Source of the DNA: an uncultured Eubacteriales bacterium
Lineage (GTDB): Bacteria > Bacillota_A > Clostridia > Oscillospirales > CAG-272
NCBI GenBank assembly: GCA_900557635.1
Contig: USTB01000079.1
Span: 1 to 5,072, forward strand
Length of the DNA stretch: 5,072 bases
Direction of reading: 5' to 3'
Under the pieces are notes generated by a model. It made no database searches. It was not told the origin of the DNA and worked only from the letters and a program-made list of their open reading frames with translations. A program made the translations under genes and the position numbers. Positions 1 through 5,072 of this stretch are shown piece after piece. Every line of letters begins with the position of its first letter. The first letter of the stretch is position 1.

Positions 1-522
1 GCGCAAAATCCCCGCCTGTTCATCGGAAACGCATGGGGACTTGTGGCGGCTGTCTTTTCCTTCTGCACCTATCAGGCAAAAAACGAGAAGCGCCTGCTGA
101 TTTTGCAGACGGGCGTGATCATCGCCACAATCCTGTCGTATGCGACCTTGGGTGCATGGTCGGGCATGGCGCTGAACATTGTGTGCCTTTTGCGCAACCT
201 CGTCTTTTTTGCCAAGAACACCAAGGTGTTTTCCCATCCCGCGTGGCCGTATGTACTGGCGGCGATTCTCGCCGGCATGGGCGCGCTTTCCTGGCAGGGA
301 CCGATCTCCCTTTTGGTGATCGCAGCGCTGGTCATCAATACCATTGTGCTTTCGTGGAGCAGTAACCGACGCCTGCGGCAGAGCATTCTGTTCACGTCCA
401 CATTGGTCATCATCTACAATCTCTATTTTCAGGCATACTTTTCGGTGCTCATGGAATCGGTCTGCATCGTTTCCTCCGCCGTCGGCTTGTATCGCTATCG
501 CGGTCAGGCGGAGAAAAACTGA
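1..522 (+). CDS. YgjV-like inner-membrane protein, 5' partial
   Basis: The reading frame is open from base 1, so the true start lies upstream and 173 residues are visible, ending at TGA 520-522. The GTG at 43 is not a convincing start, because the residues before it (FIGNAWG) already form part of the first membrane helix. The protein is strongly hydrophobic, with about five to six membrane segments: around FIGNAWGLVAAVFSFCTY, LLILQTGVIIATILSYATLG, WPYVLAAILAGMGALSW, PISLLVIAALVINTIVLSW and a C-terminal pair. The positions of LNIVCLLRN, of YNLYFQAYF and of the final E...GLYRYR resemble, from memory, Escherichia coli YgjV (Imp-YgjV family), which is about the same length. That family is a membrane protein of unknown function, so no reaction or substrate is assigned. 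A strong terminator follows 16 bases after the stop, so this is the last gene of its transcript. Family call: fairly confident; function: unknown. Confidence 0.8.
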   Translation, partial: AQNPRLFIGNAWGLVAAVFSFCTYQAKNEKRLLILQTGVIIATILSYATLGAWSGMALNIVCLLRNLVFFAKNTKVFSHPAWPYVLAAILAGMGALSWQGPISLLVIAALVINTIVLSWSSNRRLRQSILFTSTLVIIYNLYFQAYFSVLMESVCIVSSAVGLYRYRGQAEKN

Positions 523-538
523 AAACCTCGGAAAAATT

Positions 539-583
539 CAGGGTAACGCACCTGCACACGCAGGAACGTTGCCCTGTTTTTTT
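539..583 (+). terminator. Rho-independent terminator after the YgjV-like gene
   Basis: A 10-bp outer stem (539-548 CAGGGTAACG with 567-576 CGTTGCCCTG, one G-U pair) encloses a small internal loop (CA opposite AA) and a 5-bp inner stem (CCTGC 551-555 with GCAGG 560-564) closed by an ACAC loop. Seven T residues follow directly (577-583). It lies 16 bases after the stop of the upstream gene and ends that transcript. An A-run just upstream (532-536) could give weak termination on the other strand, but no gene points that way here. Confidence 0.93.
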
Positions 584-645
584 CTCTTATTGAGACATTT
601 ATCGCACAAAAATTAGACGATCCGTGAATTCCTCCCGTTTTCCGC

Positions 646-674
646 TTGCGTTTTACTGAAGAATCATGTACAAT
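646..674 (+). promoter_or_regulatory. Candidate sigma-70-type promoter for the helicase gene
   Basis: TTGCGT (646-651, three of six matches to TTGACA) is followed after exactly 17 bp by TACAAT (669-674, five of six matches to TATAAT). A transcript would start near 681 and carry a leader of about 37 bases with the Shine-Dalgarno at 706-713. The position fits: it lies after the terminator of the upstream gene and just before the chosen ATG. The -35 box is weak, so the call rests on the -10 box, the spacing and the context. No operator or riboswitch-like structure is visible around it. Confidence 0.5.
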
Positions 675-705
675 GAAAAAAAGATATTCGGTTGATCCGA
701 CAGGC

Positions 706-713
706 AAAGGAGG
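706..713 (+). promoter_or_regulatory. Shine-Dalgarno that fixes the helicase start
   Basis: AAAGGAGG lies four bases before the ATG at 718. The spacing is a little short, but the match to the 16S tail is strong. The in-frame alternatives upstream (TTG 646, ATG 673) have no comparable site, and the candidate promoter overlaps them. Starting at 718 also puts the first exonuclease motif (YIDCE) at residues 7-11, as is usual for DEDD exonuclease domains. Confidence 0.8.
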
Positions 714-717
714 AGCC

Positions 718-3700
718 ATGGCAAGATCCGTTGTATATATCGACTGTGAGATCGGAATTGACGATAAAAAGATCCATGATCTCGGAGCGGTCAGGAGCGA
801 CCGTTCCTCCTTCCACGCGCCGTCTCTGCGGGATTTCCTTGCCTTCCTGTCCGATGCGGATTTTGTCTGCGGACATAATATCATTCATCACGATCTCGAA
901 TATCTGACACCGCATTTGGAAGAGCCGCTCCGTGCCCAACCAATCGACACGCTCTACCTGTCCCCGCTTTTGTTTCCGTGCCGCCCGTATCACAGACTGG
1001 TCAAGGACGACAAATTGCAGGTCGATCAGCTCAACAATCCGCTCAATGACGCGGAAAAGGCAATGCGCCTTTTGGCGGATGAAGTGAACGCATTCCAGGC
1101 GCTTTCGTCCAAGCGGAAGCAGATATACTGCTGTCTTTTATACGACAAACCGGAATTCGGGGGCTTTTTCGATTATGTGGGCTTCGTCCCGTACCGCTCC
1201 AATGTGCCGCGGCTCATTCGGGAAGAATTTGACGGGCGCATCTGTGCCAATGCCGATGTGGAACTGATGATCCGACATTACCCCACCGAGCTTGCCTATG
1301 CGCTTGCCCTGATCGGCTCGGCGGACTATCACTCGGTCACGCCGCCGTGGCTGACCCGAAACTATCCCAAAATCGATAACGTGGTGACCTTCCTCTGCCA
1401 CACCCCGTGCGCGGACGGATGCGCGTACTGCCGCGACAGGCTGAATATTTACAAAAAGCTAAAGCAGTTTTTCGGCTACGACTCCTTCCGCACCTATGCG
1501 GGAGAGCCGCTACAGGAGCGTGCGGCGCAGGCGGCGGTGGACGGAAAATCCCTACTTGCCGTTTTTCCGACGGGCGGCGGGAAATCCATCACCTTTCAGC
1601 TCCCCGCGCTGATGGCGGGGGAATGCGCCCACGGACTGACGGTCGTGATCTCCCCGCTCCAGTCCCTGATGAAGGATCAGGTGGACAACCTCAACGAAAA
1701 AGGTCTTGTCGATGCGGTCACGGTGAACGGACTGCTCAGCCCCATCGAGCGCGCCGAAGCGCTTGACCGTGTGGCGTGCGGGCTTGCCACGCTTTTGTAC
1801 ATCTCGCCCGAACAGCTCCGCTCCCGCACCATTGAAAAACTGTTGCTCTCCCGCAATGTGGTTCGGTTTGTGATCGACGAGGCGCATTGCTTTTCGGCGT
1901 GGGGACAGGATTTCCGCGTGGACTACCTGTATATCGGCGATTTTATTCGGGAATATCAGCAGAAAAAACAGCTTCGGAATCCCATTCCCGTTTCCTGCTT
2001 CACCGCCACGGCAAAGCAAAAGGTCATCACGGACATCTGCGACTATTTCCGCGTCAAGCTGGATCTGCCGCTCGAACTGTTCACGTCGAATGCAGATCGC
2101 GAAAACCTGCGCTACACCGTGCTTTTCAAGGAGACGGATGAGGAAAAGTACAATGCGCTCCGCTCGCTGATCGCACAGAAAAACTGCCCCACCATCGTAT
2201 ACGTTTCCCGCACGAGACGCACGGTGGAGCTTGCAAAAAAGCTGACGGGCGACGGCTTTCCCGCAAAGCCCTTCAACGGGAAAATGGATCCGAACGAGAA
2301 GATCGCAAATCAGGAGGCCTTCATCGGCAATCAGGTGCAGATCATCGTTGCGACCTCGGCGTTCGGCATGGGCGTGGACAAGAAGGACGTCCGTCTGGTC
2401 GTCCACTACGACATTTCCGATTCGCTTGAAAATTACGTTCAGGAGGCGGGACGCGCAGGACGCGACCCAAGCCTGCTGGCGGAGTGCTACGTCCTGTTCA
2501 ACGACAATGATCTGGACAAGCATTTTATGCTCTTGAACCAGACAAAGCTCAGCATCAGCGAGATCCAACAGGTGTGGAAAGCCCTCAAGGATATGACGCG
2601 GGAAAAGCCGTGGGTCTGCTGTTCCGCCTTGGAGATCGCAAGACAGGCGGGGTGGGACGACTCCTCGGCGCGCGAGATCGAATCACGCGTCCGAACGGCT
2701 GTCGCGGCTTTGGAAAATGCGGGTTACGTGAAGCGCGGCAGAAATGTCCCGCACGTGTATGCCACAAGCATTCTGGCAAAGGACATGGAGGAAGCGTCCC
2801 TCAAAATCGAGCATTCCGCGGCGTTCGGCGAAAAGCAAAAGGAAAACGCCAAACGCATCATCAAATCCTTAATATCGGTCAGAAGCATTGCCGCCGCGGG
2901 AAACGACAATGCGGAGTCGCGCGTGGATTATCTTGCGGATATCCTCGGCATCCCGAAGGAGGACGTGATCTCCTCGGTCAACCTGATGCGTCAGGAGGGC
3001 ATCCTTGCCGACAGCATGGATATGTCGGCGTACATCCTGAAATCGGATACCGAAAACCGCTCCGCGCAGATCCTGAATCGGTTTGCAAAGCTGGAAGATT
3101 TCCTCCTGGGGCAGTTGGAGGAAACGGGCGCGGATTATTCCTTAAAGGAGCTGAACGAAGCGGCGCTGTCGGCGGGGATCGCAGGCTCGTCCGTCAAAAA
3201 CATCCGCACTCTGCTCTATTACCTGACCATCAAGGGCTATATCTCCAAGGGGAACGCCGTTTCGGACGACGGCTCATCCGAGCCGAGCCAACGCGCCCTG
3301 ATCGTGCCGACCATGGAGATCCCGAGGCTGATCGACAAATACCGCCGCCGCATCGATATCTGCCGCTTCCTGGTTTCCCGCTTTTATGACACCGCGCAGA
3401 CATCGGAAACGGGAAAAGAGGAAGCGCCGGTCCTGTTTTCGCTGGTGGACATGTTCCGAAAATATACCGAAGAACCCAAAATGGATGTCTGTATGGCGGA
3501 AGCAAGTCTCGCCGACGTGGAGGACGCCCTGCTCTATCTTTCCAAAATCGGCTCGATGAAGCTGGAGGGCGGGTTTTTGGTGCTTTATAACGGCATGGAG
3601 GTCAAGCGCCTGATCCTTGACAACAAGATCCGTTACAAAGCGGAGGATTACCGTTCGCTGGGCGAATACTATAAACAAAAAATTCAGCAGATCCATATCG

Positions 3701-4605
3701 TCGGCGAATACGCCAACCTGATGGTCAGGGATTATGACGCCGCCCTGCAATTCGTGCACGACTATTTCGGAATGGATTTTCGGCATTTCATCGCAAAGTA
3801 TTTCAAAGGAGAGCGCGCAAAGGAGATCAATCGGAATATCACGCCCGAGAAGTACCGCCAACTGTTCGGCGCGCTTTCCGATCGGCAGGCGGAGATCATC
3901 AATGATGCCGATTCCCGCTGTATCGTGGTGGCGGCGGGTCCGGGAAGCGGAAAGACCCGCGTGCTTGTGCATAAGCTCGCGTCGTTACTGCTTTTGGAGG
4001 ATGTCAAGCACGAACAGCTTCTGATGGTGACCTTTTCCCGCGCGGCGGCGACCGAATTCAAAAAGCGGCTCATGGCGCTGATCGGGAATGCGGCAAATTT
4101 TGTCGAGATCAAGACCTTCCATTCCTACTGCTTCGACCTTCTCGGCAAGATCGGCAGTCTGGACGGCGCGGAAAACGTCGTTCGCGACGCCGCACAGATG
4201 ATCGCCCGCGGCGAGGTCGAGCGGGGAAAGATCACCAAAAGCGTTCTCGTCATCGACGAAGCGCAGGATATGGATGCGGACGAATTCGCCCTGATCCGTG
4301 CGCTCATGCAAAACAATGACGATATGCGCGTGATCGCCGTGGGCGACGACGATCAGAATATCTATGAATTCCGAGGCTCGAATTCCGCCCATATGCAAAG
4401 CCTGACGGAGGAATACGGCGCTGCGCGCTATGAGCTTGTCGAAAACTATCGCAGTAAGGCAAATATCGTGGCGCTTGCCAATCAGTTTGCCCAAGGCATC
4501 ACCGCTCGCCAAAAGCAACACCCGATTGAGGCGGTGCAGAAGGAAAACGGAACGGTGCAGATCATACGGCATACCTCGGAAAACATGGAGGAGGCGATAA
4601 AATGA
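718..4605 (+). CDS. Exonuclease-RecQ-UvrD multidomain helicase, C-terminally truncated
   Basis: The product has 1295 residues and probably acts on DNA in repair, recombination or defence. Residues 1-125 look like a DEDDh 3'-5' exonuclease: DCE (9-11), GHNIIHHD (52-59) and D111, but Asn106 sits where the catalytic His is expected. A cluster Cys227/231/235/238 follows. Residues 250-600 are a RecQ-type superfamily 2 core: FGYDSFR (motif 0), PTGGGKS (284-290), DEAH (387-390), the aromatic-rich loop CFSAWGQDFR, TATA (429-432) and QEAGRAGRD (575-583). The usual RecQ zinc cysteines after motif VI are absent. Residues 610-1040 contain several winged-helix-like segments. Residues 1050-1295 begin a UvrD-type superfamily 1 helicase: GPGSGKT (1074-1080), DEAQD (1180-1184), GDDDQNIYEFRG (1209-1220) and ENYRS (1242-1246). 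The protein stops there, without motifs V and VI, so this is a broken or mis-joined gene. Domain calls are firm; the biological role is not known. Confidence 0.9.
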   Translation: MARSVVYIDCEIGIDDKKIHDLGAVRSDRSSFHAPSLRDFLAFLSDADFVCGHNIIHHDLEYLTPHLEEPLRAQPIDTLYLSPLLFPCRPYHRLVKDDKLQVDQLNNPLNDAEKAMRLLADEVNAFQALSSKRKQIYCCLLYDKPEFGGFFDYVGFVPYRSNVPRLIREEFDGRICANADVELMIRHYPTELAYALALIGSADYHSVTPPWLTRNYPKIDNVVTFLCHTPCADGCAYCRDRLNIYKKLKQFFGYDSFRTYAGEPLQERAAQAAVDGKSLLAVFPTGGGKSITFQLPALMAGECAHGLTVVISPLQSLMKDQVDNLNEKGLVDAVTVNGLLSPIERAEALDRVACGLATLLYISPEQLRSRTIEKLLLSRNVVRFVIDEAHCFSAWGQDFRVDYLYIGDFIREYQQKKQLRNPIPVSCFTATAKQKVITDICDYFRVKLDLPLELFTSNADRENLRYTVLFKETDEEKYNALRSLIAQKNCPTIVYVSRTRRTVELAKKLTGDGFPAKPFNGKMDPNEKIANQEAFIGNQVQIIVATSAFGMGVDKKDVRLVVHYDISDSLENYVQEAGRAGRDPSLLAECYVLFNDNDLDKHFMLLNQTKLSISEIQQVWKALKDMTREKPWVCCSALEIARQAGWDDSSAREIESRVRTAVAALENAGYVKRGRNVPHVYATSILAKDMEEASLKIEHSAAFGEKQKENAKRIIKSLISVRSIAAAGNDNAESRVDYLADILGIPKEDVISSVNLMRQEGILADSMDMSAYILKSDTENRSAQILNRFAKLEDFLLGQLEETGADYSLKELNEAALSAGIAGSSVKNIRTLLYYLTIKGYISKGNAVSDDGSSEPSQRALIVPTMEIPRLIDKYRRRIDICRFLVSRFYDTAQTSETGKEEAPVLFSLVDMFRKYTEEPKMDVCMAEASLADVEDALLYLSKIGSMKLEGGFLVLYNGMEVKRLILDNKIRYKAEDYRSLGEYYKQKIQQIHIVGEYANLMVRDYDAALQFVHDYFGMDFRHFIAKYFKGERAKEINRNITPEKYRQLFGALSDRQAEIINDADSRCIVVAAGPGSGKTRVLVHKLASLLLLEDVKHEQLLMVTFSRAAATEFKKRLMALIGNAANFVEIKTFHSYCFDLLGKIGSLDGAENVVRDAAQMIARGEVERGKITKSVLVIDEAQDMDADEFALIRALMQNNDDMRVIAVGDDDQNIYEFRGSNSAHMQSLTEEYGAARYELVENYRSKANIVALANQFAQGITARQKQHPIEAVQKENGTVQIIRHTSENMEEAIK
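4581..4605. other. Probable breakpoint or assembly join
   Basis: The UvrD-type module of the helicase ends here in mid-domain, and an intact permease start follows in a different frame with an ATGA overlap. GC falls from about 55% (4261-4560) to about 38% (4681-5040), and arginine codons switch from mainly CGN to only AGA/AGG. No insertion-sequence end, target duplication, tRNA or att-like repeat is visible at the join. The exact break cannot be placed better than this stretch. Whether it is a genuine rearrangement or an assembly chimera cannot be decided from the window. Confidence 0.75.
4587..4594 (+). promoter_or_regulatory. Shine-Dalgarno of the permease gene
   Basis: GGAGGAGG lies seven bases before the ATG at 4602, which is ideal spacing. 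It sits inside the last codons of the helicase reading frame (residues MEEAIK). It either came with the permease gene, in which case the helicase was cut upstream of it, or it is helicase sequence that happens to serve as a ribosome site. Confidence 0.8.
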
Positions 4606-5072
4606 AATTCAAAGAATTCAGAAAGAAGAATGTGGGACTGTTGCTGATCCTGCCGTGGTGGATCGGATTTGCAATCTTTAAACTGTATCCCTTTATATCA
4701 TCATTGATCTACAGTTTCCATGATTACAACCTTTTCAGGACAGCTACTTTTTCAGGCTTAAGCAACTACAAAAAAATACTGGGCGACCCATTGATCATGA
4801 AGGCATTTATACAGACCTTTAAATATGCCTTTCTTACCGTTCCACTGGAATTGATCTTTGCTTTGTTTATCGCTTATATCCTGAATTTTAAGATCAAGGG
4901 CGTGAACTTTTTCAGAACTGCTTATTACATCCCTTCTATTCTGGGTGGATCCGTTTCCATTGCGGTATTGTGGAGATTTTTGTTTAAGACAGAGGGACTT
5001 GTAAACATGATCGCATCCAGGTTTGGTATCCAGCCCTTTAACTGGCTGGGTGATCCAGGCGGAGCTTTCTGG
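4602..5072 (+). CDS. Sugar-type ABC transporter permease (MalF/UgpA type), 3' partial
   Basis: This frame opens at ATG 4602 and stays open to the window edge (157 codons seen; such permeases are usually about 290-320 residues). It would be one of two membrane subunits of a carbohydrate importer working with a solute-binding protein and an ATPase. A basic N-terminus is followed by a first membrane helix (about 11-38, including ILPWWIGFAIFKLYPF), then SGLSNYKKILGDP, a second helix (72-95) and a third (105-128) in a stretch with RTAYYIPSILGGS and AVLWRFLF, and NWLGDP near the edge. This pattern is typical of MalF/UgpA-like permeases. The EAA cytoplasmic loop lies beyond the window. Substrate cannot be told. 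All five arginine codons are AGA or AGG and GC is near 38%, unlike the helicase before it. No binding-protein gene precedes it, as would be common in such operons. Confidence 0.9.
   Translation, partial: MKFKEFRKKNVGLLLILPWWIGFAIFKLYPFISSLIYSFHDYNLFRTATFSGLSNYKKILGDPLIMKAFIQTFKYAFLTVPLELIFALFIAYILNFKIKGVNFFRTAYYIPSILGGSVSIAVLWRFLFKTEGLVNMIASRFGIQPFNWLGDPGGAFW

Noticed and set aside
43..45. GTG as the true start of the YgjV-like gene
   Set aside because: The frame is open to base 1 and the upstream residues continue the first membrane helix; no Shine-Dalgarno is seen before 43.
590..619. TTGAGA at 590-595 as a -35 box of a second promoter
   Set aside because: The -35 match is good (five of six), but no sequence 16-18 bp downstream resembles TATAAT.
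646..717. Longer helicase N-terminus from TTG 646 or ATG 673
   Set aside because: Neither has a ribosome site, the added residues are not domain-like, and the promoter candidate overlaps them. ATG 718 has a strong Shine-Dalgarno.
1552..2568. 338-residue open frame on the minus strand
   Set aside because: It lies wholly inside the RecQ core, whose motifs are intact on the + strand. Its translation has no recognisable domain and looks like the antisense of a GC-rich gene.
3274..3972. 232-residue open frame on the minus strand
   Set aside because: It is antisense to the linker and the start of the superfamily 1 module, with no ribosome site or family resemblance noted.
4602..4605. ATGA overlap suggesting a translationally coupled helicase-transporter operon
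   Set aside because: The overlap looks like an operon, but the helicase domain is cut in the middle and composition changes at the same point, so the arrangement is more likely a by-product of a join.
4590..4640. Frameshift or programmed recoding that would restore the helicase
   Set aside because: Sequence after the stop reads as a clean permease N-terminus with its own Shine-Dalgarno; no frame shows UvrD motifs V or VI.
1..5072. CRISPR array, tRNA, rRNA, insertion-sequence ends or att-type repeats
   Set aside because: Read by eye, nothing with repeat-spacer periodicity, cloverleaf form, transposase motifs or paired direct repeats was found.

Overview
The window holds three protein-coding genes, all on the + strand: a 5'-truncated YgjV-like inner-membrane protein (1-522), a very large multidomain helicase (718-4605), and the first 157 codons of a sugar-type ABC transporter permease (4602-5072). 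The strong Shine-Dalgarno sequences (AAAGGAGG, GGAGGAGG), the compact intrinsic terminator and the protein flavour suggest a gut-type Firmicute (Clostridia), but this is inference at low confidence. The first two genes have a mid-50s GC feel (300 bases hand-counted at 4261-4560 give about 55%). The permease is much more AT-rich (about 38% over 4681-5040).

Layout: the YgjV-like gene ends at 522 and is followed by a textbook Rho-independent terminator (539-583). A candidate promoter (TTGCGT, 17 bp, TACAAT; 646-674) and a Shine-Dalgarno (706-713) then lead to the ATG at 718. The 1295-residue product combines a DEDDh-type 3'-5' exonuclease-like domain (about 1-125), a linker with a four-cysteine cluster (227-238), a complete RecQ-type superfamily 2 helicase core (about 250-600), a long helical region with several winged-helix-like segments (about 610-1040), and the N-terminal half of a UvrD/Rep-type superfamily 1 helicase (about 1050-1295). 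It probably acts in DNA repair, recombination or genome defence, but the sequence does not say which.

The most important point is the end of the helicase gene. The superfamily 1 module stops after motif IV, without motifs V and VI, exactly where the permease begins in another frame through an ATGA overlap. Base composition and arginine codon use change at the same place. The helicase is therefore almost certainly truncated, either by a real rearrangement or by a chimeric assembly join. The apparent helicase-permease operon should not be read as functional linkage without checking.
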